From Tsuneonella sediminis (lineage in GTDB: Bacteria; Pseudomonadota; Alphaproteobacteria; Sphingomonadales; Sphingomonadaceae): a stretch of DNA of 64,000 bases. Every line of letters starts with the position of its first letter. The stretch's first letter is position 1. The stretch covers positions 1,984,001 to 2,048,000 of the forward strand of contig NZ_JBNCBU010000001.1 in NCBI RefSeq assembly GCF_051912845.1, in the 5' to 3' direction. Under the pieces are notes generated by a model. It was not told the DNA's origin and ran no database searches. It saw only the letters and a program-made list of their open reading frames with translations. Position numbers and translations under genes: made by a program. Below, one piece after another: positions 55,563-64,000 of this stretch.

Positions 55563-55600
55563 ACGCCTCGCCGGTGCATAACCGGCGGGGCGTTCCTTTT
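55563..55600 (+). terminator. Strong intrinsic terminator
   Basis: ACGCCTCGCCGGT (55563-55575) pairs with ACCGGCGGGGCGT (55581-55593) over 13 positions with one G-T wobble and a GCATA loop, followed by TCCTTTT (55594-55600). It is 23 bases after the stop codon of the secreted protein and insulates the TonB receptor gene. Confidence 0.85.
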
Positions 55601-55621
55601 CAGGGGCAGAGGTCGAAGCGG

Positions 55622-58195
55622 ATGTACAGCAAAGCCCGCAACCGGCGCCGCCGCGGCGCACCCTTGACGCTGTGGCTTGGGGCGGCCGCGATCGCGCTGG
55701 CCGGGCCCGCGGTGGCGCAGGAAGCCCCAGCACCTACTCCTACCCCCTCTCCAGCCTCCACCGACCCCGACCCGGACCCGCCCGGCACGATCGTCGTCAT
55801 CGGGGACCGGGCGATCATCGCCAGTCTCAAGGATTTCGCGGTCGAGCAGACCTACGACGAGGATGCCGTCGGCTCGTATGCGGCCGGCTCGGTGGGCGAG
55901 GTGCTCGACGCGATCCGCGAGGAGAACGGCGACGAGAACCCCGCCTTCCTCGTCAACGGACGCCCGGTGGCCGATGCCGGCGACATTTCCGACCTGCCGC
56001 CCGAGGCGATCCAGCGGATAGAGACCTTGCCGCGCGGCGCCGCGCAGCGCGTCAACGGCGCGCCCGGACAGCGCGCCTACAACGTGGTGCTGAAGCGCCA
56101 GCTGCGCACCGCGGTCGTCACCGCGAGCGACGAGATCGCCACCGACGGCGGCTGGTCGAACGTCCGCGGCGCGTTGCAGCTGACCCGCATCGAGGGCCAG
56201 AACCGCCTGAACCTGTCGCTCACCGGTGGCGATTCGGGCTTCCTTCTGGAAAGCGAGCGGCCGTTCGTGCCTCGCACCGAGGATACGTACTACGCGCCGG
56301 CGGGCAACGTTCTGCCCGCATTCGGCCGGGCCGAGGTCTCCCCCGCGCTCAGCGCGCTTGCCGGCCGCCCGGTGACCACGGTCGCGCTGCCAGCGGGGCT
56401 GGCCGCGCCCACGCTTGCCGCGCTGGTGCCGGGGGCCAACACGCTCAATGCCAGCAACCGCGCCGATTTCCGCTCGCTGCGCGGCGCCTCGCGGCCGATC
56501 AACCTGTCGCTGTCGGGCAACCGGCAGCTCGACGACCGGTTCTCGCTGTCGTTCAACGCCGGCGCGAGCTGGAGCGACAGCCGCAGCCTGACGGGCCTCG
56601 TCCGCTCGCGGATAACGGTCCCCGCCGCGAACGCGTTCTCGCCGTTCGGCGTGCCGGTGACGCTCTACCTCGAGGATCCCGATCGCCCGCTGCTCAGCCG
56701 GTCGAAGTCGAACTCGCAGAACTTCTCGACGACGCTCAACGCGCTCATCGGGCAATGGCGCGGAAGCCTGAACACGCGGTTCGACCGGCGCGAAACGGAC
56801 TCGGCGTTCGCCTTCGCCGGGCCGCTGTCTCCGCTGGCGAATACGACCAACCCGTTCGACGGCACGCTGGCGGCGCAAATCCCCCTTACCGAGAGCCGCA
56901 ACCGCAGCCGTACCCTCACGGCATCGATTTCGGCCGAGGCGTCCGGCGCGCTCGTCGACCTGTGGGCCGGCCCGCTCGAGGCGCGCGCGACCACCTCGTA
57001 CGCGTGGGATTCGTACCGGGGCACCTCGACCACCAGCGGAACCCAGGGGCTCGACCAGCACCAGTTCACCGTAGGCGGGGGGCTCTCGCTGCCGCTGACT
57101 TCCCGTGACCGTAACGCCCTGGGCGGTCTGGGTGACAGCGACGTCGCCATCGACGTCGGCTACGTCGATCTCGAAGGCTTCGGATCGCTCAGCCGCAACG
57201 CGCTGTCGCTGAACTGGCAGCCCGCCCAATGGCTGCGCCTCGTGGCCCGGACGACCCGCGACGAATCCGCGATCAGCCCGTTCCTGCTGGCGGCCCCGGC
57301 GACGCGGGTGGAGGACCTTCCCTATTTCGACCCGGTGACCGGTGAATCGGTCGACGTGACCGCGATCTTCGGGGGCGTCGCCGGGCTCCTGCCCGAGGAC
57401 CGCCGCACCCGCAGCATTGCTCTGACGGCGACGCCGTGGAAGGCCTACAACATGCAGCTCGACGCCGAATACAGCGTCGATGACCTGCGCAACCAGATCG
57501 GCGCGCTGCCCGAGCCGAGCCCGGCCGTGCTCGCCGCGTTTCCGGACCGGTTCGTGCGCGATGCCTCGGGCACGCTCATCCTTGTCGACAGCCGGTCGAT
57601 AAACCTCACCCGCGAGCGCAGTGAACGGCTGCGGCTCGGCGTGCGTTACACGCTGCCGCTTGGAGCGCCGCCGCGGCGCGTCCCCGCAAGCGAAGGCCGG
57701 CCGGCCTATCGCACCAAGCAGACCAAGCTGCAGGTCTCCCTCCTGCACACCGAACTGCTGTCGAACACTTCGGTCATCCGCCCGGGCCTGCCGGTGATCG
57801 ACTTGCTGGGCGGCGCCGCGATCGGCTTCGGGGGCGCGCAGCCGCGCGGCACCACGAGCGCCAACTTCGCGCTGACCCGGGGCGGTACCGGGGCGCGGAT
57901 GGATTTCCGCCGCCGTGGCCCGAGCCGGTTGCTCTATGGGTCGCTTGCCAACCCGCAGCTGCTCGACTTCGGCCAGCTGACTACGCTCGACATGAAGCTC
58001 TACAGCGATCTCGGTGACTTCTTCCGCGAGAGCAAGCTGGCCAAGGGCACGCGCGTCACGCTGGCGAGCGACAACGTGTTCAATCGCCGGCAGAGCGTGA
58101 CCGATCCCGACGGTTTCGCGCCGCAGGCGTACCAGAAGATCCGCCGCGACGCGTTGGGGCGAACGGTCCAGTTCGAACTGCGCAAGTCGTTCTAG
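55622..58195 (+). CDS. TonB-dependent receptor-like outer-membrane protein
   Basis: The 857-residue protein has a signal peptide (arginine-rich start, GAAAIALAGPAVAQE) and a Pro/Thr-rich linker, then a short plug-like region (GSVGEVLDAIREENGDENPA, FLVNGRPVADAGDISDLPPE, AIQRIETLPRGAAQRVNG). The rest is a long beta-barrel of repeated amphipathic strands ending in LRKSF with the expected C-terminal Phe. No clear TonB box is visible. Ligand unknown; it is separated from its left neighbour by a strong terminator. A sphingomonad-specific divergent receptor subgroup is plausible. Confidence 0.8.
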   Translation: MYSKARNRRRRGAPLTLWLGAAAIALAGPAVAQEAPAPTPTPSPASTDPDPDPPGTIVVIGDRAIIASLKDFAVEQTYDEDAVGSYAAGSVGEVLDAIREENGDENPAFLVNGRPVADAGDISDLPPEAIQRIETLPRGAAQRVNGAPGQRAYNVVLKRQLRTAVVTASDEIATDGGWSNVRGALQLTRIEGQNRLNLSLTGGDSGFLLESERPFVPRTEDTYYAPAGNVLPAFGRAEVSPALSALAGRPVTTVALPAGLAAPTLAALVPGANTLNASNRADFRSLRGASRPINLSLSGNRQLDDRFSLSFNAGASWSDSRSLTGLVRSRITVPAANAFSPFGVPVTLYLEDPDRPLLSRSKSNSQNFSTTLNALIGQWRGSLNTRFDRRETDSAFAFAGPLSPLANTTNPFDGTLAAQIPLTESRNRSRTLTASISAEASGALVDLWAGPLEARATTSYAWDSYRGTSTTSGTQGLDQHQFTVGGGLSLPLTSRDRNALGGLGDSDVAIDVGYVDLEGFGSLSRNALSLNWQPAQWLRLVARTTRDESAISPFLLAAPATRVEDLPYFDPVTGESVDVTAIFGGVAGLLPEDRRTRSIALTATPWKAYNMQLDAEYSVDDLRNQIGALPEPSPAVLAAFPDRFVRDASGTLILVDSRSINLTRERSERLRLGVRYTLPLGAPPRRVPASEGRPAYRTKQTKLQVSLLHTELLSNTSVIRPGLPVIDLLGGAAIGFGGAQPRGTTSANFALTRGGTGARMDFRRRGPSRLLYGSLANPQLLDFGQLTTLDMKLYSDLGDFFRESKLAKGTRVTLASDNVFNRRQSVTDPDGFAPQAYQKIRRDALGRTVQFELRKSF

Positions 58196-58238
58196 GCCCG
58201 CTTGCCGCCCGGCGGGTGCGCGCCTATGCGCCTCGCCC

Positions 58239-59249
58239 ATGACCAGCTATCCCAAGACCTCGGCGCTGATGGCGCGCGGCCGCGAGTTCCTCGGCACCGA
58301 ATACGCGATCTTGTGCGGCGCGATGAGCTGGGTGTCGGAGCGCAACCTCGTTTCCGCGATCAGCAACGCAGGCGGCTTCGGCGTGATCGCGTGCGGCGCC
58401 ATGACGCCCGAGCTGCTCGACGCCGAGATCGCCGCAACGAAGGCGATGACCGACAGGCCGTTCGGGGTGAACCTCATTACCATGCACCCCCAGCTGTTCG
58501 ACCTGATCGAGGTCTGCGGCAGGCACGGCGTGGGCCACGTCGTGCTGGCGGGCGGCATTCCGCCCAAGGGTAGCGTCGAGGCGATCAAGGCTTTCGATGC
58601 CCGGGTAATCGTCTTTGCACCCACGCTCGCGCTCGCGAAAAAGCTGCTGCGGTCGGGCGGCGATGCGCTGGTGATCGAAGGCATGGAAGCGGGCGGACAC
58701 ATCGGCCCGGTTTCCACCAGCGTCCTGGCGCAGGAATTCCTGCCCGAGCTTTCGGCCGATCACCTCGTCTTCGTCGCCGGCGGGATCGGCCGCGGCGAGG
58801 CGATCGCGGGCTATCTTGAAATGGGCGCGGTGGGCGTGCAGCTCGGCACCCGCTTCGCCTGCGCGACCGAAAGCATCGCGCACCCGAATTTCAAGAAGGC
58901 TTTTTTCCGCGCCGGCGCGCGCGACGCGGTAGCGAGCGTGCAAGTCGATCCCCGGCTGCCGGTAATCCCCGTTCGCGCGCTGAGAAACAAGGGGACCGAG
59001 GCTTTCAGCGCCAAGCAGCGCGAGGTCGCGAACCTGCTCGACAGCGAGAGCCTGCCGATGGCCGAGGCGCAGCTGCAGATCGAGCATTACTGGGCAGGCG
59101 CGCTGCGCCGCGCGGTGATCGACGGCGATGTCGAGAACGGCAGCCTCATGGCTGGCCAGTCGGTCGGCATGGTCAAGGCGGAGGAGCCGGTGGCCGAGAT
59201 CATCGCGCAACTGATGGCCGAAAGCGAGGCGGCGCTTTCGCGCCGCTGA
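58239..59249 (+). CDS. NAD(P)H-dependent flavin oxidoreductase (nitronate monooxygenase family)
   Basis: The 336-residue TIM-barrel flavoprotein has YAILCGAMSWVSERNLVSAI, SNAGGFGVIACGAMTPELLD, GMEAGGHIG near residue 150 and FVAGGIGRGEAIAGYLEMGA then VGVQLGTRFACATES near residue 185-210. These FMN- and nitronate-site motifs match the NMO/2-nitropropane dioxygenase and FabK-like family. The His of EAGGHIG is the usual active-site base. The stop is 3 bases from the convergent VOC gene. Confidence 0.9.
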   Translation: MTSYPKTSALMARGREFLGTEYAILCGAMSWVSERNLVSAISNAGGFGVIACGAMTPELLDAEIAATKAMTDRPFGVNLITMHPQLFDLIEVCGRHGVGHVVLAGGIPPKGSVEAIKAFDARVIVFAPTLALAKKLLRSGGDALVIEGMEAGGHIGPVSTSVLAQEFLPELSADHLVFVAGGIGRGEAIAGYLEMGAVGVQLGTRFACATESIAHPNFKKAFFRAGARDAVASVQVDPRLPVIPVRALRNKGTEAFSAKQREVANLLDSESLPMAEAQLQIEHYWAGALRRAVIDGDVENGSLMAGQSVGMVKAEEPVAEIIAQLMAESEAALSRR

Positions 59250-59252
59250 GCG

Positions 59253-59636
59253 TCATTCCATCGGCTTGGGCTGCCAGAGCTCGAGCTTGCGCCCTTCGGG
59301 GTCCATGATGTGGGCGAAGTCGCCGTTCGCCTCGCCCATCATGGTCGCGACCGGCTCGACGCCGTGACGGGCGCAGCGCTCGAGCATGCCTTCGAGATCG
59401 TCGACCATCAGGTTGATCATGAAAGGTTCGCCCGACGGCTCGAAGTAGTCGGTCGACGCCTCGAAGGGGCAGAACACGGTGCCGGCGCCCGGCTGGGCCG
59501 CGGCTACCTGCGGCAGAAACACGGTTCCGCCCCAATGGTCGAATTCGATGCCCAGGACGCGGGCATACCACTCGCGCGTTGCCGCGGGATCTTCCGATTT
59601 GAAGAAAAGCCCGCCGAGGCCCAGGATCGAAGCCAT
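59253..59636 (-). CDS. VOC family protein (glyoxalase-like)
   Basis: The 127-residue protein reads LGGLFFKSEDPAATREWYAR, VLGIEFDHWGGTVFLPQ and MINLMVDDLEGMLERCARHG with DPEGRKLELWQPKPME at the end. This is the paired beta-alpha-beta-beta-beta vicinal oxygen chelate fold, which binds metal with His/Glu. Dioxygenase or glyoxalase activity cannot be assigned. The upstream gene is 4 bases away and in the same direction. Confidence 0.88.
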   Translation of the reverse strand: MASILGLGGLFFKSEDPAATREWYARVLGIEFDHWGGTVFLPQVAAAQPGAGTVFCPFEASTDYFEPSGEPFMINLMVDDLEGMLERCARHGVEPVATMMGEANGDFAHIMDPEGRKLELWQPKPME

Positions 59637-59640
59637 TCCG

Positions 59641-59883
59641 TCAGCCGAACCAGCGGCGCTTCTTGGCAGGCTGGGGCAGCCTGCCGGAGATACTGAACAG
59701 GTAATTCGCGAGGACCGCCGCCTGGTTCTTGGTCATGAAATAGCGCACCTCGTCGACCCGCGTGCCGCTGGATCCCGGTCGTTTCGACTGCACCTTGACC
59801 ATGACCCGGTCGCCGAAATCCTCGTGCGTCCAACCTACCAGCGCGCCGAATTGTTCGAACGGTTCGGTTTCAACGGTCGCCAT
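59641..59883 (-). CDS. Conserved hypothetical protein, 80 aa
   Basis: The product reads MATVETEPFEQFGALVGWTH, MVKVQSKRPGSSGTRVDEVR, YFMTKNQAAVLANYLFSISG and ends with a basic AKKRRWFG tail. The C-terminal AANYLF region is amphipathic and could bind partners. The gene precedes the VOC gene in an apparent operon. GAGGGGG lies upstream of the ATG. I do not recognise a family. Confidence 0.7.
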   Translation of the reverse strand: MATVETEPFEQFGALVGWTHEDFGDRVMVKVQSKRPGSSGTRVDEVRYFMTKNQAAVLANYLFSISGRLPQPAKKRRWFG

Positions 59884-59961
59884 GCACCGGCCCCCCTCCG
59901 GCGTGGATGATGAACCGCGGCGCGCGGGCGCGCAAGGCCCCGCGCGCACGCTGCCCACCGG

Positions 59962-61386
59962 TCAGGCAAAGGCATTGCGGCGGACGGTGATCACCTGCGG
60001 ATATGTGAATTCCTTGAGGCCCTCGATCCCGTATTCTGCCCCGAAGCCGGACTGCTTGTGGCCGCCGAAAGGGGCGAACGGGGACAGATGCATGAACTCG
60101 TTCACCCACACCGTGCCCGTCTCGAGCTGCTCGGCGATCTCGACGCCCTTGTCGGGATCACTCGTCCAGACTGCGCCCGCGAGCCCGTATTCGGAATTGT
60201 TGGCGCGCTCGATCGCCTCCTCGGTGGTCGAGAACTTCATCAGCGGCATGACCGGGCCGAACTGTTCCTCGGCGACAATCCGCGCGTCCTCGGGCGGGTT
60301 GTCGAGGATCGTGATCGGCACGTAGTAGCCGGTCCCGCTTGGGTCGACATCGCCGCCGACGAGGAACTTGTAGCCGTTCTCCTTGGCGTCCTCGATCAGC
60401 TCGCAGACGCGGTCGAACTGCTTCTTGTTCTGAATCGGCCCGACGCCAGTACCCTGCTGGCTGCCGTCGCCGACCTTCACCTGCTTCGCGTACTCAGCGA
60501 TCGCCCGGCTAAGCTCGTCGTAGATGTCCTCGTGGATGTAGATCCGCTTGGCGGCGATGCAGACCTGTCCGGCGTTCGAGAAGCTCGACCAGAACAACTG
60601 CTCGGCGACCTTCTCGACGTCGGCATCGGGCAGCACGATCGAGGCGTCGTTGCCGCCGAGTTCGAGGGTGATGCGCTTGAGGTCCTTCGACGCGCCCTCC
60701 ATGATCTTCCTGCCGGTGGCGGTGCTGCCGGTGAAGGTAATCTTGTCGATGTCCGGATGCCCGGTGATGAGCGGGCCCAGGCTGTCCTCGCCGGTGATGA
60801 TGTTGACGACGCCCGCGGGCACCACGTCCCTGATCAGCTCGGCGATCCTGAGCGTGGTCAGCGGGGTGAACGGGGAGGGCTTGAGCACGATCGTGCAGCC
60901 AGCGATCAGCGCCGGGGCAATCTTCTGCATCGCCATCATCACCGGGAAGTTCCACGGCACGATCCCGCCGACCACGCCGACGGGAACCCGCCGCGTGCGC
61001 GACAGGCGGGTGTCGTCGTCCTGGTTGATCACGTCGTCGAGCGTCAGGGTCGACTGCGCCGCGACGAGCCCGGCCGCGCCGTAGATCTCCTGCTGCGCTT
61101 GCGCGTGCGGTTTGCCCTGCTCGGTGGTCAGGAGGCGGAAGAGTTCGTCGGCGTTGCCCTTGATCGCCGCGGCGATGCCCTGGACGACCTTCTGCCGCTC
61201 TTCGGGCGAAGTCTTGCGCCAGGTCCCGAATGCGCGCCGCGCTGCGGCGACTGCGCGGTCGAGTTCGTCCCCGCCGCACGCCGGGACCAGGCCGACGACC
61301 TGCTCATTGGCGGGGTTCAGCACTTCGAGCGTCGCATCGGTGGTGACGAGTTCGCCGTCGATCAGGCAGGGATATGTGTGGGCCAT
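59962..61386 (-). CDS. Aldehyde dehydrogenase family protein
   Basis: The 474-residue enzyme oxidises an aldehyde with NAD(P)+. GIVPWNFPVMMAMQKIAPAL near residue 143, the catalytic Glu in LELGGND near residue 243, the catalytic Cys in AGQVCIAAKRIY near residue 275 and EEQFGPVMPLMKFS near residue 373 are all intact. It is most like the broad GabD/AldA subgroup. It lies next to, and in the same direction as, the PQQ alcohol dehydrogenase, whose aldehyde product it could remove; the gap is 91 bases. Confidence 0.92.
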   Translation of the reverse strand: MAHTYPCLIDGELVTTDATLEVLNPANEQVVGLVPACGGDELDRAVAAARRAFGTWRKTSPEERQKVVQGIAAAIKGNADELFRLLTTEQGKPHAQAQQEIYGAAGLVAAQSTLTLDDVINQDDDTRLSRTRRVPVGVVGGIVPWNFPVMMAMQKIAPALIAGCTIVLKPSPFTPLTTLRIAELIRDVVPAGVVNIITGEDSLGPLITGHPDIDKITFTGSTATGRKIMEGASKDLKRITLELGGNDASIVLPDADVEKVAEQLFWSSFSNAGQVCIAAKRIYIHEDIYDELSRAIAEYAKQVKVGDGSQQGTGVGPIQNKKQFDRVCELIEDAKENGYKFLVGGDVDPSGTGYYVPITILDNPPEDARIVAEEQFGPVMPLMKFSTTEEAIERANNSEYGLAGAVWTSDPDKGVEIAEQLETGTVWVNEFMHLSPFAPFGGHKQSGFGAEYGIEGLKEFTYPQVITVRRNAFA

Positions 61387-61477
61387 GGGGTCTCTCTCCG
61401 CGGATTGGAATCGGTTTTGTCGGGCAACCTAACAGCCGGTACGCGGCAACCCAAGGGCAATCGCCGAAGCGGCGTAG

Positions 61478-63619
61478 CTAGGTGCCGCCCGCCTCGAGCG
61501 CCTTGTCCTCGTTTGCCCGCTTCACGACGTAATGGCGGATCGCCTCGGCGTCGGGGGCGCGCAGGGCCTTTGCGAAACTGACCATGCCGTTGTGCGACAG
61601 CGCACCGTCGATGACGATGGATTTCATGGTGTCGGGATAGCCGATCGCCCCCGAGTGACGCAGGTCGGGCACGAGCCCCCCAGCGACCGCAGCATCGCCA
61701 TGGCAGACCGAGCAGTAGCGTGCATACAGGTCCGCACCGCGGGCGACCTGTTCGGGCTTGCCCTTGAACGCAGGCGGATCGAGCACCGATTCCGACAAGG
61801 GGGGCGGATCGGGAAGCTTCCTGTCCGCTCCGAGCTTGAACACCAGCAGCCGGCTGATGTTGCGAACGGGTCCCGCTTTCCCGGCGAGAGTTCCGGCGAC
61901 GAGATCCCAGACGCCGCCCCATCCGGCAAGCACGGCGATATACTGCTCACCGCCCATGGAATAGCTCATCGGCGCTGCGACGATTCCGGTCTGCGCGGGA
62001 AAGGACCACATCCTGCGGCCGTTTCCGGCCTCATAGGCGACAAACTCTCCGCCCGCGTTGCCCTGGAACACAAGTCCCCCCGCGGTCGCCAGCGTTCCCC
62101 CGTTCCAGGGACCCTTCATCGGCACGACCCAGGCGCTCGCCTGCTTGACCGGGTCCCATGCCAGGAGCGATCCCGTCGTGGCTGCGGCGGCCTGCGAGCG
62201 GACCGCCTTGTCGGCGGGCATGGCAACCGGTGCTCCGTCGAGCCCGGTCTGGAAGCCGATGTCGCTTTCCTTCCAGTCCTTCTTCGCAAGGTAGGGGTAG
62301 GCGACCTCGTTCGCCGGGATGTACACGAGGCCGGTCTGCGGGCTCATGCTCATCGGATGCCACGAATGGGCTCCGATGCCGCTCGGCAGGGCGATGAACG
62401 GCTTGCCGGTCTTTTCGTAGCGCGCCTCGGGGTTGATCGCGGGCTTGCCGGTCTTCTGATCGATTCCGGTCGTCCAGTTCTGCGTCGCGAAGGGCTTCGC
62501 GCCCAGGAACTCGCCGGTCTCGGCATCGAGGACGTAGAAATAGCCGTTCTTCGGGGCATGGAGCGCGACGTGTCGCAGCTTGCCGCCGATCTCGAGGTCG
62601 GCGAGCATGATGGGTGCGTTGCTGTCGAAATCCCAGCGGTCCTCGGGCGTTTCCTGGAAATGCCAGCGGTACTGCCCGGTACTCGCATCGACCGCGACCA
62701 CCGATGCGGTATACAGGGCGTCGCCTTCGCCGCGGTCGTTTGCGGCCGGGTTCCACGGCTCTGCATTGCCGGTGCCGAACAGCACCAGGCCGGTCTTGGC
62801 ATCGTAGACGATCGAATCCCACACGGTGCCGCCGCCGCCCAGCGTCCACCACTCGCCGCCCCAGGTCTTCGCGGCGGTTTCCATCGCCCGTGCATTGACG
62901 CCTTCGCCTTCGAAACCGTCCCTGGGGTCCCCGGGGACGACGTGGAAACGCCAGACCTCCTTGCCGGTCGCCCAGTCGAAGGCGGCAAGAAAACCGCGCG
63001 CCTTGTATTCGGCGCCCCCGCTACCGATCAGGACCAGCCCCTTCGCCGCGCGCGGGGCTCCGGTGATGGTATAGCTTTTCTGGTCGGGCACGACGAGCTT
63101 GGACCAGGCGACCCTGCCGCTTTTTGCGTCGAGCGCGACGAGCCGTCCGTCGAGAGTGCCGACGTACACTTTGTCGCCGTAGAGCGCGACGCCGCGGTTC
63201 ACCGCATCGCAGCATGCGCGCACCAGCGTTTCGCGGGGAACCTTTGGATCGTAGGCCCAGATCTGCCTGCCGGTCGCGGCGTCGAATGCGAGCACCTTGC
63301 TCCACGCGGTCGAGATGTAGAGCACGCCGTCGTGCATCAGCGGCGTTGCTTCCTGACCCCGCGCCGTGTCGAGATCGGCGAACCATGCGAGGCCAAGCCT
63401 GTCGACGCTGCCGACGTCCACCTGTTTCAGCGGGGAATAGCGTTGTTCGTTGTAATCGCGGCCATAGGTCAGCCATTCGCCGCCTCCGGCTGCGGCGATC
63501 ATCGCATCGGTCACGCCGACGGTGGGGGGTGCCACGCCAGAGCTTCCGGCAGCATCGTCCTTCGCGCCGCCGCATGCGGCAAGCACCAGCGCAGCCATTA
63601 GAGGCAGCAACCTTGGCAT
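61478..63619 (-). CDS. PQQ-dependent quinohaemoprotein alcohol dehydrogenase
   Basis: The 713-residue lipoprotein (signal MPRLLPLMAALVLAAC, lipobox LAAC) is an eight-bladed PQQ propeller with a C-terminal cytochrome c domain (CSVCH near residue 636). The vicinal disulphide ACCDAVNRG near residue 135 and the PQQ motif WTLGGGGTVWDSIVYD are present. The catalytic segment reads PEDRWDFDSNAPIML near residue 326, with an Asp two residues after the catalytic Asp. In this family that extra Asp marks lanthanide-dependent members (PedH, ExaF), so a lanthanide cofactor is possible. PQQ biosynthesis genes are not in the window. Confidence 0.9.
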   Translation of the reverse strand: MPRLLPLMAALVLAACGGAKDDAAGSSGVAPPTVGVTDAMIAAAGGGEWLTYGRDYNEQRYSPLKQVDVGSVDRLGLAWFADLDTARGQEATPLMHDGVLYISTAWSKVLAFDAATGRQIWAYDPKVPRETLVRACCDAVNRGVALYGDKVYVGTLDGRLVALDAKSGRVAWSKLVVPDQKSYTITGAPRAAKGLVLIGSGGAEYKARGFLAAFDWATGKEVWRFHVVPGDPRDGFEGEGVNARAMETAAKTWGGEWWTLGGGGTVWDSIVYDAKTGLVLFGTGNAEPWNPAANDRGEGDALYTASVVAVDASTGQYRWHFQETPEDRWDFDSNAPIMLADLEIGGKLRHVALHAPKNGYFYVLDAETGEFLGAKPFATQNWTTGIDQKTGKPAINPEARYEKTGKPFIALPSGIGAHSWHPMSMSPQTGLVYIPANEVAYPYLAKKDWKESDIGFQTGLDGAPVAMPADKAVRSQAAAATTGSLLAWDPVKQASAWVVPMKGPWNGGTLATAGGLVFQGNAGGEFVAYEAGNGRRMWSFPAQTGIVAAPMSYSMGGEQYIAVLAGWGGVWDLVAGTLAGKAGPVRNISRLLVFKLGADRKLPDPPPLSESVLDPPAFKGKPEQVARGADLYARYCSVCHGDAAVAGGLVPDLRHSGAIGYPDTMKSIVIDGALSHNGMVSFAKALRAPDAEAIRHYVVKRANEDKALEAGGT

Positions 63620-63753
63620 GAGACTCTCCCTCGTTCCGGCGTTCTCCGGTTGTATCGCCGATGCGCGGACCGGCATACCGCCAATCGGCTGGACCTGCGC
63701 CATGCCGCTGCTAGGCTGCCGGACGAGGGGAAGTGCGAAAAAGGGCCGAGCAC

Positions 63754-64000
63754 ATGTGCAACCAGAGCGATCTTGAAGACTTCGCGCGCCGGGGCGTGAA
63801 TCGGCGGCAGTTCGCCGCCACGGGTGTCCTTGCCGGACTTGCCGCCTGCACGTCGATGGAAAGCGGTGTGGACGAGGGTTCCGCGCTGAGCGAAGCGATG
63901 GTGACCGTCCCCACCGCAGACGGCACCATGGATGGGTTTTTCGTCCACCCTTCCCGGCCTTCGCCGGGGGTGATCCTCTGGCCGGATATCGCGGGCTTGC
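63754..64000 (+). CDS. Dienelactone hydrolase family protein, partial (Tat-like signal)
   Basis: The gene runs off the right edge; 82 residues are visible. It starts MCNQSDLEDFARRGVNRRQF followed by AATGVLAGLAAC: a twin-arginine-like RRQF leader with a lipobox. The mature part opens SEAMVTVPTADGTMDGFFVH, then GVILWPDIAGL, the first strand and nucleophile-proximal region of dienelactone hydrolase proteins. It is divergent from the PQQ dehydrogenase gene. The catalytic Cys/Asp/His lie beyond the window. Confidence 0.8.
   Translation, partial: MCNQSDLEDFARRGVNRRQFAATGVLAGLAACTSMESGVDEGSALSEAMVTVPTADGTMDGFFVHPSRPSPGVILWPDIAGL

Noticed and set aside
55484..58240. Minus-strand open frame of 918 codons opposite the TonB receptor gene
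   Set aside because: Arg/Ala/Glu-rich translation with no motif; the plus-strand gene has a signal peptide and a barrel pattern.

Overview
The window comes from a GC-rich alphaproteobacterial chromosome, most likely Sphingomonadales (Erythrobacteraceae or Sphingomonadaceae). This is inferred from gene content: a GapR/DUF2312 protein, a DUF1244 protein, a class Ia ribonucleotide reductase without an ATP cone, a large TonB-dependent receptor, many LAxC lipoproteins, and tightly packed genes with ATGA/GTGA overlaps. I see no tRNA, rRNA, CRISPR array, transposase or integrase.

Layout. 0-9.4 kb: partial DUF1326 protein, methylcrotonyl-CoA carboxylase beta (mccB), acyltransferase, DUF1295 protein, lipoprotein, TetR regulator, 5'-nucleotidase lipoprotein, a 30-residue membrane peptide and gyrB. 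9.5-21.5 kb: M20 peptidase, a binding-protein-like lipoprotein coupled to a cation efflux protein, acyl-CoA ligase, membrane diguanylate cyclase, MFS exporter, guaA, endonuclease III-like protein, kinase, SDR. 21.6-30.5 kb: CHRD lipoprotein, two tandem paralogous secreted proteins, tldD, zinc-finger protein, an orphan ABC ATPase coupled to a methyltransferase, nadB, an alpha/beta hydrolase and a ClpP-like protein with Asn apparently at the catalytic Asp position.

30.5-36 kb: nrdA and nrdB with long leaders, then a single AT-richer gene that looks acquired and is P63C/BstA-like by layout only, then DUF1294. 36-47 kb: excalibur protein facing a thermonuclease, disordered Gln/Gly-rich protein, DUF2383 protein, NTF2-like protein, argB, yggT-folD, lipoprotein-marC, pyk, DUF1244, gapR, and an SDR-YbjQ pair behind a perfect inverted repeat that contains the ribosome binding site.

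47-54.4 kb: CPBP protease, yebC-DUF3147-ruvC, a compact monooxygenase/ArsC-like/pnuC/nadR-kinase operon for nicotinamide riboside salvage, glycerophosphodiesterase, ubiG, lysC. 54.4-64 kb: an unrecognised cysteine-containing secreted protein with a strong terminator, TonB-dependent receptor, nitronate monooxygenase-like protein, VOC protein, aldehyde dehydrogenase, a PQQ alcohol dehydrogenase with an Asp-x-Asp pair suggestive of lanthanide use, and a partial dienelactone hydrolase.

How the genes work together. The alcohol and aldehyde dehydrogenases could form an oxidation pair. nadB (de novo) and pnuC/nadR (salvage) supply NAD. nrdAB, gyrB, guaA, ruvC and the endonuclease serve nucleotide and DNA metabolism. 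Several stress-type genes (small membrane peptide, DUF2383, SDR/YbjQ) have GGAAC elements upstream that could be general-stress (EcfG) promoters, though each has an imperfect -10. Most of the window is ordinary housekeeping. The best candidates for something new are the low-GC gene at 34.5 kb, the structured leader at 45.7 kb, the paralogue pair at 22.2-23.0 kb and the secreted protein at 54.6 kb.
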